Of a DNA stretch of 42,116 nt, positions 26,046 through 36,026 are shown piece after piece. A model generated the notes under the pieces. That model searched no databases. It was not told the origin of the DNA and saw nothing but the letters and a program-made list of their open reading frames with translations. Source of the stretch: an uncultured Flavobacteriaceae bacterium (lineage in GTDB: Bacteria > Bacteroidota > Bacteroidia > Flavobacteriales > Flavobacteriaceae); assembly GCA_913031655.1 (NCBI GenBank), contig CAJWFY010000002.1, positions 1 through 42,116 of the forward strand. The letters run 5' to 3'. Position numbers and translations under genes: made by a program. The first letter of the stretch is position 1, and every line of letters begins with the position of its first letter.

Positions 26046-27386
26046 ATGAAAAAAGATATTGAAAATTTTATAGCTGAAATTGATAAAAAAAACTCGCATG
26101 AACCTGAATTTATGCAGGCGGTTAGAGAGGTTTCAGAATCAGTGATTCCTTATATTATCTCAAAAAAAATATATCATGGGAAAAATATTTTAATGAGAAT
26201 GGTTGAGCCTGAAAGAGTTCTTATGTTTAGAGTTGCTTGGGTTGACGATAAAGGAGAAATCAGAGTTAATAGGGGTTATAGAGTACAAATGAGTTCTGCT
26301 ATTGGACCCTATAAAGGAGGGTTAAGATTTCATCCATCTGTGAACTTAAGTATTTTAAAATTCTTAGCATTTGAACAAGTTTTTAAAAATAGCTTGACTA
26401 CTCTTCCAATGGGCGGAGGAAAAGGAGGGTCAGATTTTGATCCAAAAGGTAAAAGTGAAGGTGAAATAATGAGGTTTTGTCAAGGATTTATGACAGAACT
26501 TTACAGATATATTGGTCCTAATACTGATGTTCCAGCTGGAGATGTTGGCGTTGGAGGAAGGGAAATAGGTTATATGTTTGGTCAATATAAAAAATTGAAA
26601 AAAGAATTTACGGGCGTTCTTACCGGAAAGGGTCTTTCTTGGGGAGGTTCACTAATAAGACCTGAGGCTACTGGATATGGGACTGTTTATTTTGCAGAAA
26701 ATATGCTTAATCATGTAAATGACTCCATTAAAGGGAAAACAGTCGTGATTTCTGGCTCTGGAAATGTAGCACAATACGCTGCTGAAAAATGCATTCAACT
26801 TTCTGCTAAAGTAGTTTCGCTTTCTGATTCGTCAGGTTCCATTTATGATTCTGATGGAATTAATCAAGAAAAATTAGAATTTGTCATGGATTTAAAAAAC
26901 AATAAAAGAGGCAGAATTCACGAATATGTACAAAAATATCCTAAAGCAAAATTTTTCAAGAATCAAACACCATGGAGCTTTACCTGCGATATTGCCTTGC
27001 CATGTGCAACACAAAATGAACTAAAATTAAAAGATGCCGAGATCTTAATAAAAAACGGATGTATCTGCATAAGTGAAGGCGCTAATATGCCTTGCGATCC
27101 CGATGCTATTGCTGTCTTTAAAAATCATAAAATATTGTATGCTCCAGGTAAAGCTTCAAATGCTGGAGGGGTTGCTGTTTCAGGGCTTGAAATGGCTCAA
27201 AACTCTCTTAGATATAGTTGGAGCAGAGAGGAAGTCGACAGTAAATTAAAAGATATCATGAAAGATATTCATGAATCATGCTTAACTCATGGTAATGAAA
27301 ACGATTATGTAAATTATGAAAAAGGTGCGAATATTGCTGGCTTTATTAAAGTTGCAGATGCCATGTTAGCTCAAGGTGTAGTTTAA
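26046..27386 (+). CDS. gdhA: NADP-specific glutamate dehydrogenase
   Basis: GPYKGGLRFHPSVNLSILKFLAFEQVFKNSLTTLPMGGGKGGSDFDPKGKS, GLSWGGSLIRPEATGYG, APGKASNAGGVAVSGLEMAQNS. Confidence 0.96.
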   Translation: MKKDIENFIAEIDKKNSHEPEFMQAVREVSESVIPYIISKKIYHGKNILMRMVEPERVLMFRVAWVDDKGEIRVNRGYRVQMSSAIGPYKGGLRFHPSVNLSILKFLAFEQVFKNSLTTLPMGGGKGGSDFDPKGKSEGEIMRFCQGFMTELYRYIGPNTDVPAGDVGVGGREIGYMFGQYKKLKKEFTGVLTGKGLSWGGSLIRPEATGYGTVYFAENMLNHVNDSIKGKTVVISGSGNVAQYAAEKCIQLSAKVVSLSDSSGSIYDSDGINQEKLEFVMDLKNNKRGRIHEYVQKYPKAKFFKNQTPWSFTCDIALPCATQNELKLKDAEILIKNGCICISEGANMPCDPDAIAVFKNHKILYAPGKASNAGGVAVSGLEMAQNSLRYSWSREEVDSKLKDIMKDIHESCLTHGNENDYVNYEKGANIAGFIKVADAMLAQGVV

Positions 27387-27420
27387 TCTATCTTTTTAAT
27401 TTGAGTCAAATTATTCTAAC

Positions 27421-28143
27421 ATGCTAGTATCGACTGAAGCGATTGTTTTAAACTATATAAAATATTCTGAAACTAGTATAATTGTTAAATGTCTAACTGA
27501 ATCTGATGGATTAAAATCCTATTTAATTAAAGGTATCAGATCAATCAAGAAGAAAACAATAAATATTGGTTTTTTTCAACCGCTAACAATCCTAGAAATA
27601 GATGCTAACCACAGAAACAAAGGGACCCTTGAAAGTATTCGTTCTGTCAAAATAATAGAACCCTATAAAACTATTCATATTGATATTTTAAAAAATACAA
27701 TAGTGTTGTTTCTTTCTGAAATTTTATCAAGAAGTATTAAAGAAGAAGAAGAAAATAAATCTCTTTATAATTTTATAAAATTTTCAATGATATGGTTAGA
27801 TTCATCTGAAAATTATATGAATTTCCATATTCATTTTATTATTAAACTATTTAAACACTTAGGAGTTTCTCCTGACACATCACTTATAGAGCTTAGTAGT
27901 TTTGATATTATAAATAGTGTTTTCTGCAATCCCTCCAAATCTCAGTATTGTATCCAGGGGAGTGTAATTAAACATTTTAAAGAGTTTTTAGGCACAGATT
28001 TTGATACAAAATTAAGTAATATTGATTCTTCGATTAAAAGAAAAGAATTGTTAGAGTTTTTAATGAAATATATGCAGTTACATTTACCTGAATTTAAAAG
28101 ACCCTTATCACTTAATATTATGTATGATCTTTTTAAAAAATAG
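27421..28143 (+). CDS. recO: DNA repair protein RecO
   Basis: MLVSTEAIVLNYIKYSETSIIVKCLTESDGLKSYLIKGIR N-terminal RecO OB-fold pattern. Confidence 0.9.
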   Translation: MLVSTEAIVLNYIKYSETSIIVKCLTESDGLKSYLIKGIRSIKKKTINIGFFQPLTILEIDANHRNKGTLESIRSVKIIEPYKTIHIDILKNTIVLFLSEILSRSIKEEEENKSLYNFIKFSMIWLDSSENYMNFHIHFIIKLFKHLGVSPDTSLIELSSFDIINSVFCNPSKSQYCIQGSVIKHFKEFLGTDFDTKLSNIDSSIKRKELLEFLMKYMQLHLPEFKRPLSLNIMYDLFKK

Positions 28144-30604
28144 AGACCTCTTAGCAATTACTTTTTGCCTAGTTTGTTTTAATATTTTTGCGCAAGAATT
28201 AATCGTGAAAGATGATCAGGACAATTCTAGGATTAGTAATGTTTCCGTACATAACACCCAAAAAACAATATCTGTCCTTTCTGACTTTGAGGGGTTTTTA
28301 GATCTTTCTAAGTTTAACAAAAATGATACTCTTATTTTTAGTCATTTGTCTTACGAAAAGCTTTTAATTGTCAAATCAAGTTTTACACTTGAAAATTCGA
28401 TTTTGTTTATGAGTTCCAACACACAAAAATTAAATGAAATTATTTTATCTGTTGCACGAAATAAAGAAGACAAGCGAAAAATATCTAAACAGGTTTCGTT
28501 AATTAATTCTAAAAGTTTAGAACTAGACAGGCCTCAAACATCAGCAGATTTATTACTAAACGCTAGTGGAATTAGAGTTCAAAAATCACAAGGAGGAGGA
28601 GGAAGCCCTGTGATTAGAGGTTTCGAGGCTAACAGGGTTTTACTGGTAATTGATGGAGTCAGAATGAATAATGCTATTTATCGATCTGGTCATATTCAAA
28701 ACTCTATTTCCGTAAATCCTAACAGTTTAGAAAGAACCGAAGTGATTTACGGTCCATCTTCAGTTGGATATGGCTCAGATGCCCTAGGAGGAGTAGTGCA
28801 TTACTACACGAAAACTCCTAAAATTAATAATGTAAAAAAATCGACAATTCAAATGTTGTCTTCATTTAATCCCAGACTTAACAATACTGTTCAAAATTTG
28901 GATTTTGAACACAGCGAAAAAAAATGGGCAAGCTATACCAATATTTCTTTTTCTAAATTTGGAGACATAGTAATGGGATCCCAAAGAAATCATGGATTTA
29001 AAAATTGGGGCTTAAACGACTATTATTTAGACCCTGATATTTATAACGATTTTAAAATTGAAAATTCTAATCCGAAAGTTCAATTAAACACATCGTATCA
29101 CCAGTTTGATTTTATGCAAAAATTTAATATCATGTTATCTGAATCGTCTAACATCGTTTTGAATTTTCAGCATTCTAAATCATCGGATATAAATCGATTT
29201 GATAAGTTAAATGAAATGAAAGCCGGAGCTTTCAAGTATTCTGGGTGGTGGTATGGCCCACAGAAAAGAACAATGATTTCATCTGCTGTGAATTTTTCAA
29301 AAAAGAAAAAACTAAGTGATAAAGTAAAACTGTTATTTGCCTATCAAAAAATAGGAGAATCTCGTCATTTTAGAAAATTCCAAGCACTTTCTAAGCACAA
29401 TCAAATAGAAGATTTAGATATTTTTTCGATAAATTCAGATTTTATTAAAAATAATTCTAACAACTCTTCTTTAGCTTACGGATTTGAATATGTTTTTAAT
29501 AATATTAATTCTAAGGCTTATGTCAGTAATTATAATACAAACTCTTCAAATGAGTTAATAGAAATTGGCAATACATATAATATTACGGCAAGATACCCAA
29601 GTGAAGAGGGTCATTACGCAACTGCTGCTGCTTATTACGAATACCGAAAAGATCTATCTCTTAAGTCTAATGTGAATATTGGTATGAGATATACTAATAC
29701 ACAATTAAGAGCTAAATGGAATGATCAAGCTATAGTAAATGCTAACATTTCTGATATTCGTTCTCAAAACTCTTCTTTAACAAGCAGTGTGGGCTATGTT
29801 CTAAGACCAGAAAAAAGCTGGCAAATTAATGCCAATTTTTCAAGTGGTTTTAGGTCTCCAAATATTGATGACATAGGAAAGATAAGAGAAAAAAATGGGT
29901 TACTTACAGTGCCAAATGCCAAGCTTATGCCAGAATACGCTTATAATACCGAGTTGGGTTTTTATAAATTTTTTAATAAAAAACAAAACTCCATTTCTTT
30001 AAATACATATTATACTCATATTTCTAGACATATTACAAGAGATTATTTTAAAATACTAAGTGACACTTCGACAGATGACGATTCGACTATTCTTTTTAAT
30101 TCTGAAGAAGTAATTACTATGGCTAATGTAAATAAAGGGAGCGCTTATATATATGGCAGCACTTTAGATCTAAAATTAAGCATATACAATAATTTATTTT
30201 TTAATGGGAGTCTAACCCTTACAGAGGGAGGGAGTATAGAAAATGATCACCCCCTTCCTTCAATTTCTCCATTATTTGGACATTTCACCTTAAAACTAAA
30301 GCTAAACAAATCTGAGACTCAATTAGCTTATAGGTTTTCCAATTCAAAAAACCCTGACGAATATAGTTTAGGAGGGGAGGATGGTTTAGAGGAAACTCCT
30401 GAAATTTACACAGGATTAATTTCCTCTTTTTATGGGATGCCTTCCTGGAGTGTTTTAAAACTCTCTTCTTCTTATAAGTTTTCTGCCAAATTTAAAACAA
30501 CCATCATTTTAGATAACCTTTTCGATTTACATTATAGAGAGTTTGCTTCTGGAATCTCTGCGCCAGGAAGAAATTTAAATCTAGTTTTAAGTTATAAGTT
30601 CTAA
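28124..30604 (+). CDS. TonB-dependent receptor
   Basis: Signal peptide, CarboxypepD_reg-like N-term, plug (SADLLLNASGIRVQKSQGGGGSPVIRGFEANRVLLVIDGVRMNNAIYRSGH), C-terminal beta-barrel ending ...LVLSYKF. Confidence 0.93.
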   Translation: MIFLKNRDLLAITFCLVCFNIFAQELIVKDDQDNSRISNVSVHNTQKTISVLSDFEGFLDLSKFNKNDTLIFSHLSYEKLLIVKSSFTLENSILFMSSNTQKLNEIILSVARNKEDKRKISKQVSLINSKSLELDRPQTSADLLLNASGIRVQKSQGGGGSPVIRGFEANRVLLVIDGVRMNNAIYRSGHIQNSISVNPNSLERTEVIYGPSSVGYGSDALGGVVHYYTKTPKINNVKKSTIQMLSSFNPRLNNTVQNLDFEHSEKKWASYTNISFSKFGDIVMGSQRNHGFKNWGLNDYYLDPDIYNDFKIENSNPKVQLNTSYHQFDFMQKFNIMLSESSNIVLNFQHSKSSDINRFDKLNEMKAGAFKYSGWWYGPQKRTMISSAVNFSKKKKLSDKVKLLFAYQKIGESRHFRKFQALSKHNQIEDLDIFSINSDFIKNNSNNSSLAYGFEYVFNNINSKAYVSNYNTNSSNELIEIGNTYNITARYPSEEGHYATAAAYYEYRKDLSLKSNVNIGMRYTNTQLRAKWNDQAIVNANISDIRSQNSSLTSSVGYVLRPEKSWQINANFSSGFRSPNIDDIGKIREKNGLLTVPNAKLMPEYAYNTELGFYKFFNKKQNSISLNTYYTHISRHITRDYFKILSDTSTDDDSTILFNSEEVITMANVNKGSAYIYGSTLDLKLSIYNNLFFNGSLTLTEGGSIENDHPLPSISPLFGHFTLKLKLNKSETQLAYRFSNSKNPDEYSLGGEDGLEETPEIYTGLISSFYGMPSWSVLKLSSSYKFSAKFKTTIILDNLFDLHYREFASGISAPGRNLNLVLSYKF

Positions 30605-30664
30605 GTTTAAAAATTTCATCTAAAATAGTTACTTTCGCTTCTTAGCAAATTTCGATTTAATCAA

Positions 30665-33600
30665 ATGGCATTTAAAGAATACAAAGGTTTAAATTTATCA
30701 CAAGTTGCTGACGAAGTTCTTGTAGATTGGGAAAAGAACAATTCTTTTGAAAAAAGCATCAGCATAAGGAAGGGGTCTCCAAAATTCATTTTTTATGAAG
30801 GACCTCCTTCAGCGAATGGAATGCCCGGAATTCATCATGTCATGGCAAGAAGTATAAAAGATATTTTTTGTCGTTATAAAACTTTAAAAGGATTCGAAGT
30901 TAACAGAAAAGCGGGTTGGGATACCCACGGACTTCCAATTGAGCTTAGCGTTGAGAAAGATCTAGGAATAACTAAAGAAGATATAGGAACTAAAATTTCT
31001 GTAGAAGATTATAATAAAGCTTGTAAAAAAGCTGTCATGAAATATACTGATGTATGGAATGATCTAACAAAGAAAATGGGTTACTGGGTTGATACAGAAA
31101 ATCCATATGTAACTTATAAATCAAAATATATTGAAACTGTATGGTGGCTATTAAAGCAACTTTACGATAAAAAATTAATTTATAAAGGGTATACCATACA
31201 ACCCTATTCTCCAAAAGCTGGAACAGGATTAAGTTCACATGAATTAAATCAACCGGGAACTTATCAAGACGTTACTGATACAACGGTAATAGCTCAGTTT
31301 AAAGCAATAAACCAAACTCTTCCCAGCCAATTAAACTCATTTGGATCAGTTTATTTTTTAGCATGGACAACAACTCCTTGGACACTACCTTCAAATACTG
31401 CTTTAACAGTTGGAAAAAAAATTAACTATGTTTTAATTTCAACTTTTAATCAATATACTTTTGAACCAGTTAATGTAATCCTTGCTAAGGACTTAGTAAG
31501 TAAGGTTTTTAAAAATAGTTTTATTGAAGTCGTTAATAAACTTGAATTGAAATTTGATTCAAAATCAAAAAATAAAATTCCGTTTATCGTTGAAGAATCA
31601 TTTGTTGGAAATGATTTAATTGATATTCAATACGAACAGTTGTGGGATGGAGCTCCGTTACCTTATGAAAACTCTCAAAATGCCTTTAGAGTTATTGCAG
31701 GAGACTTTGTAACCACTGAAGACGGAACAGGGATAGTTCATACTGCACCTACTTTTGGAGCTGATGATGCAAAAGTTGCTAAAATGGCAAGCCCTGAAAT
31801 TCCACCTCTTTTAATTTATAATGAAAATCAACAGCTAGTTCCGCTTGTTGATTTACAAGGTAAATTTCGCAAAGAGCTTGGAGAGCTTGGAGGAAAATAT
31901 GTTAAAAACGCTTATTATCCGGAAGGAGAAGCTCCAGAAAAATCTGTAGATGTTGAAATAGCTATAAGGCTAAAAGAAGAAAATAAAGCTTTTAAAGTAG
32001 AAAAATACGTACACAGCTACCCTAATTGTTGGAGAACAGATAAGCCAGTACTTTACTACCCATTAGATTCTTGGTTCATTAAAGTAACTGACAAGAAGGA
32101 CATTTTAAATAAACTAAATAATTCTATAAACTGGAAACCTAAATCAACAGGAGAAGGAAGGTTTGGCAATTGGCTTTTAAATGCAAATGATTGGAATTTG
32201 TCTAGATCTAGATATTGGGGAATTCCTCTGCCTATTTGGAGAACCGAAGATTCTAAGGAGTCTGTAATAATTGGTTCAATGGAAGAATTAAAAAAAGAAA
32301 TCTCAAAATCAATTTCATTAGGCTTTATGACTTCTGATCCCTTTGAAAGTTTTGAAGTCAATAATATGACTGACTCAAATTATGATCAAATTGATTTACA
32401 CAAAAATGTTGTTGATCAAATTATTTTATCATCTAAAAGTGGAGAAAAAATGTTTCGTGAATCAGATCTAATAGATGTTTGGTTTGATTCTGGATCGATG
32501 CCGTATGCTCAATGGCATTATCCATTTGAAAACAAAGAAATGATAGACAATAATGAGGCTTTTCCAGCTGATTATATCGCAGAAGGAGTTGATCAAACTA
32601 GAGGTTGGTTTTATACTCTTCATGCTATTAGCTCTATGGTTTTTGATTCTGTAGCTTATAAAAATGTAATTTCAAATGGATTAGTTCTTGATAGAAATGG
32701 CCAAAAAATGTCTAAAAGATTAGGGAACGCTGTTGATCCGTTTAAAACCATATCAGAATTTGGACCTGACGCCACAAGGTGGTACATGATCAGTAATGCA
32801 AATCCTTGGGATAATTTAAAATTTGATTTAGAAGGTATTCAAGAAAGTAAGCGTAAGTTTTTTGGAACTCTTTATAATGTTTATTCGTTTTTTACTTTGT
32901 ACGCTAATATTGATGATTTTACATATTCTGAAAAAGATATTGATCACGATAAAAGACCAGAAATGGATAGATGGATTTTGTCTGAGCTAAATTCATTAGT
33001 CGCTGAAGTTGACGATCATTATTCAAACTATGAGCCTACTAGAGCCGCAAGATCTATTTCAAAATTCCTTCAATTATACTTAAGCAACTGGTATGTTAGA
33101 CTGTCTAGAAGAAGATTTTGGAAGGGTTCATACAGCGATGACAAAATTAGTGCCTATCAAACACTTTATACTTGTTTGATAGAAATTTCTAAAATATCCT
33201 CTCCTATTGCTCCTTTTTATATGGACCGATTATACCTTGACTTATCTGCCAATACTCATTCAAATTTATTCGAATCCGTGCATCACTCTGATTTTCCTAA
33301 AAGCAATACCAATTTTATAGATGTTGCTTTGCAAAAGAAAATAAGAAAGGCTCAAACTATTTGTTCTCTTGCGCTTTCTTTAAGAAAAAAAGAAAAAATA
33401 AAAGTTAGGCAGCCACTTTCAAAAATAATGATTCCTTATTTTTCTAATGACGAGAAATTAGAGTTAAGTGAAATTTCAGAATTAATTAAATCTGAGGTTA
33501 ATGTCAAAAAAATTGAATTAATTAGTAATTCTTCCGGGATTTTAGTTAAAAAAGTAAAACCCAATTTTAAGACTTTAGGCCCTAAACTAGGTAAGACTCT

Positions 33601-34069
33601 TTCATTAGTAACCAACAAGATAAAAGAGTTTAATAATAATGATATTCAAAAGATAGAAAATGGAGAGTCTATTACTATAGAGGTTAATTCAGAAATGATT
33701 ACTCTTGAGTCAACTGATTTTGAAGTAGTTTCTGAAGATATAGAAGGGTGTTTAGTCGCTTCAGAAAACAACATTACTGTCGCTTTAGACATTACTTTAA
33801 ACGAAGAGTTAATAAATGAGGGCATCTGTAGGGAGCTCATTAATCGAATTCAAAATTTAAGGAAAGAAACTGGACTACTGGTAACGGATAAAATTAATTT
33901 AAAAATTCAGCTGGATAATATAATTGAAAAAGCTATTTTTGAGAATAGAGCTTATATTATGAGTGAAACTCTAACTGAAAATTTAGAAATCGTAAATGTT
34001 TTAAATGATGGGTTAGAAATAAAATTTGATAATATTAACACCAAAATTAGTATAAATAAAACTTCATAA
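30665..34069 (+). CDS. ileS: Isoleucine--tRNA ligase
   Basis: GPPSANGMPGIHHVMARSIKD (HIGH-like), AGWDTHGLPIE, DRNGQKMSKRLGN (KMSKS-like). Confidence 0.96.
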   Translation: MAFKEYKGLNLSQVADEVLVDWEKNNSFEKSISIRKGSPKFIFYEGPPSANGMPGIHHVMARSIKDIFCRYKTLKGFEVNRKAGWDTHGLPIELSVEKDLGITKEDIGTKISVEDYNKACKKAVMKYTDVWNDLTKKMGYWVDTENPYVTYKSKYIETVWWLLKQLYDKKLIYKGYTIQPYSPKAGTGLSSHELNQPGTYQDVTDTTVIAQFKAINQTLPSQLNSFGSVYFLAWTTTPWTLPSNTALTVGKKINYVLISTFNQYTFEPVNVILAKDLVSKVFKNSFIEVVNKLELKFDSKSKNKIPFIVEESFVGNDLIDIQYEQLWDGAPLPYENSQNAFRVIAGDFVTTEDGTGIVHTAPTFGADDAKVAKMASPEIPPLLIYNENQQLVPLVDLQGKFRKELGELGGKYVKNAYYPEGEAPEKSVDVEIAIRLKEENKAFKVEKYVHSYPNCWRTDKPVLYYPLDSWFIKVTDKKDILNKLNNSINWKPKSTGEGRFGNWLLNANDWNLSRSRYWGIPLPIWRTEDSKESVIIGSMEELKKEISKSISLGFMTSDPFESFEVNNMTDSNYDQIDLHKNVVDQIILSSKSGEKMFRESDLIDVWFDSGSMPYAQWHYPFENKEMIDNNEAFPADYIAEGVDQTRGWFYTLHAISSMVFDSVAYKNVISNGLVLDRNGQKMSKRLGNAVDPFKTISEFGPDATRWYMISNANPWDNLKFDLEGIQESKRKFFGTLYNVYSFFTLYANIDDFTYSEKDIDHDKRPEMDRWILSELNSLVAEVDDHYSNYEPTRAARSISKFLQLYLSNWYVRLSRRRFWKGSYSDDKISAYQTLYTCLIEISKISSPIAPFYMDRLYLDLSANTHSNLFESVHHSDFPKSNTNFIDVALQKKIRKAQTICSLALSLRKKEKIKVRQPLSKIMIPYFSNDEKLELSEISELIKSEVNVKKIELISNSSGILVKKVKPNFKTLGPKLGKTLSLVTNKIKEFNNNDIQKIENGESITIEVNSEMITLESTDFEVVSEDIEGCLVASENNITVALDITLNEELINEGICRELINRIQNLRKETGLLVTDKINLKIQLDNIIEKAIFENRAYIMSETLTENLEIVNVLNDGLEIKFDNINTKISINKTS

Positions 34070-34071
34070 TC

Positions 34072-34446
34072 ATGGAAATTACAAGGTATTCTGACAAAGA
34101 CTTAAAAGAGTTTAAATCTATAATTGAAGATAAAATAGAAAAAGCAAATAAAGATTTAGCGTTGATTAAAAGCGCCTATATGAATGACGGAAACAATGGC
34201 ACAGAAGATACTTCTCCAACATTTAAAGCTTTTGAAGAAGGCTCTCAAACCATGTCTAAAGAAGCTAATACTCAGCTTGCTATAAGACAAGAGAAGTTCG
34301 TGCGAGATTTAAAAAGCGCACTTATTAGAATTGAAAACAAAACTTATGGTGTTTGTAGAGTTACTGGTAAATTAATAAATAAAAAAAGGTTAGAGCTAGT
34401 GCCGCATGCAACTTTAAGTATAGAGGCTAAAAATATTCAAAAATAA
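34072..34446 (+). CDS. TraR/DksA family protein lacking the canonical 4-Cys zinc finger
   Basis: Coiled-coil N-term, GVCRVTGKLINKKRLELVPHATLSIEAK; only one cysteine. Confidence 0.85.
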   Translation: MEITRYSDKDLKEFKSIIEDKIEKANKDLALIKSAYMNDGNNGTEDTSPTFKAFEEGSQTMSKEANTQLAIRQEKFVRDLKSALIRIENKTYGVCRVTGKLINKKRLELVPHATLSIEAKNIQK

Positions 34447-34482
34447 AATTCAGAGATCTACTAATAATTTGCCTTAAAGTCT

Positions 34483-35106
34483 ATGAGTTTAAAAAAATCT
34501 TTACTGATAATTCTATTGATTTTAGTGGTTGATCAAGTCTCTAAAATTTATATAAAACTTAATTTTCCCTTGACTCTTTATGGAGAAGCAGCTCTTTTAA
34601 ATTGGGGGTGGTTTAAAATCTTGTTTATTGAAAATAAAGGAATGGCTTGGGGGACTAAGATCAATGATATTATTCCTTTTATAGATGAAAGAAACGGAAA
34701 ATTAATGCTTACACTATTTAGAGTGTTTGCTGTTTCAGGGTTTTTTTATTGGCTGTATGATTGTATTAAAAACAATGCCAGCAAATTACTTATAATTTGT
34801 ATTTCTTTAATTTTAGCAGGCGCTATTGGCAATATTATTGACTCTATTTTTTATGGTTATTTATTTACTGGCAGTTATTATAATATCGCTTCTTTTAGTC
34901 CTGGAAATGGTTATGAGACCTTATTTCATGGGAATGTTGTTGACATGCTTCAGTTTCCAATGTTAACTTGGGAATGGCCAAATTGGCTTCCTTTTGTAGG
35001 TGGCGAAAGCTTTACTTTTTTTGAACCTGTTTTTAACATCGCAGATACCGCCATCAGTACAGGTGTTGGAATAATGCTCGTCTTTAATAAAAGGATTTTC
35101 CCTTAA
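34483..35106 (+). CDS. lspA: Lipoprotein signal peptidase II
   Basis: DQVSKIYIK, FIENKGMAWG, GAIGNIIDS, NIADTAISTGV catalytic Asp motifs. Confidence 0.94.
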   Translation: MSLKKSLLIILLILVVDQVSKIYIKLNFPLTLYGEAALLNWGWFKILFIENKGMAWGTKINDIIPFIDERNGKLMLTLFRVFAVSGFFYWLYDCIKNNASKLLIICISLILAGAIGNIIDSIFYGYLFTGSYYNIASFSPGNGYETLFHGNVVDMLQFPMLTWEWPNWLPFVGGESFTFFEPVFNIADTAISTGVGIMLVFNKRIFP

Positions 35107-35666
35107 AACTTATATGTTTTTTTAGGGGTTATGCAATAGTCCATTTTAATATCACTTTGTATTACATCTTCAATTTTTTCAATTGGATCAAAAAAAGATA
35201 ATCCTATTTTAATGGAGCTGGAGGAACAATTTTTCAATAACCTGTCGTAATATCCCCCACCATAGCCAACTCTATGTCCAATTTTGTCAAAACAAATTAA
35301 AGGAACAAATACTACCTCCAATTTGTTTTCGCTAATCTCAAACCCTGATTTTGGCTCTGAAATTCCATGTTTATTAATTGTCATCAAAGTAGCGTCAGTA
35401 AGAAGATAATTAGTAATTGTCTTGTCTTTAAAGTTTGTTTTGGGCAAAACTACATTCTTGTCTTTTCCTTGAATAATCTGTATAATTAACTTGGTGTCTA
35501 TTTCGTTATTATTCTCAATTGGGAAAAAAATATGATAATTACTATAATCCCAAATGTTTAATTGTAAAGATCTATTTGCAATCTCAAAACTTAAGTCTTG
35601 ACTCTTTTTTGCATCAAGAGAATTTCTCTTGTTCTTATATATGAGTCTAAGATCTTTCTTTTTCAC
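35103..35666 (-). CDS. 5-formyltetrahydrofolate cyclo-ligase
   Basis: VFVPLICFDKIGHRVGYGGGYYDRLL motif; N-terminal KKKDLRLIYKNKRNSL. Confidence 0.92.
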   Translation of the reverse strand: MKKKDLRLIYKNKRNSLDAKKSQDLSFEIANRSLQLNIWDYSNYHIFFPIENNNEIDTKLIIQIIQGKDKNVVLPKTNFKDKTITNYLLTDATLMTINKHGISEPKSGFEISENKLEVVFVPLICFDKIGHRVGYGGGYYDRLLKNCSSSSIKIGLSFFDPIEKIEDVIQSDIKMDYCITPKKTYKF

Positions 35667-35980
35667 TGTTTTTTGACCTTGAACTTATTGCCCTTATAAA
35701 TCATGTAAGGAAAAGGGATAAGTATTGAAAAAAAGTATATCATGGATGCTGTGGATTCTTCAAAAACTAAATAAGATGTTATGAATATTAATGAAGAGTA
35801 AATCGCAAGATTTATAAAAAACTTTTTAAAAAATATAAGATAATTTTTGAGATCAAAAGATTCTTGCTCTTTTTTTGACATAGTATTGTAACCCGACAAT
35901 AATTGCTCGGCATTATCTTCGTTTGTTACAAAGGCAACCCCTAAAAAACATATATTTGTTATAATAAATCCTATTAACAT
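35663..35980 (-). CDS. DUF3784-like membrane protein
   Basis: GYNTMSKKEQESFD motif after the first TM, three hydrophobic segments. Confidence 0.65.
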   Translation of the reverse strand: MLIGFIITNICFLGVAFVTNEDNAEQLLSGYNTMSKKEQESFDLKNYLIFFKKFFINLAIYSSLIFITSYLVFEESTASMIYFFSILIPFPYMIYKGNKFKVKKQ

Positions 35981-36026
35981 TTCAGTTATATTAATAAAAC
36001 AAATTTAAATAATTTATTTTAGTATC

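Noticed and set aside
32056-32361. 101-aa antisense ORF inside ileS
   Set aside because: Shadow ORF; ileS is certain. The same applies to 31035-31238, 33436-33618 and 33646-33840.
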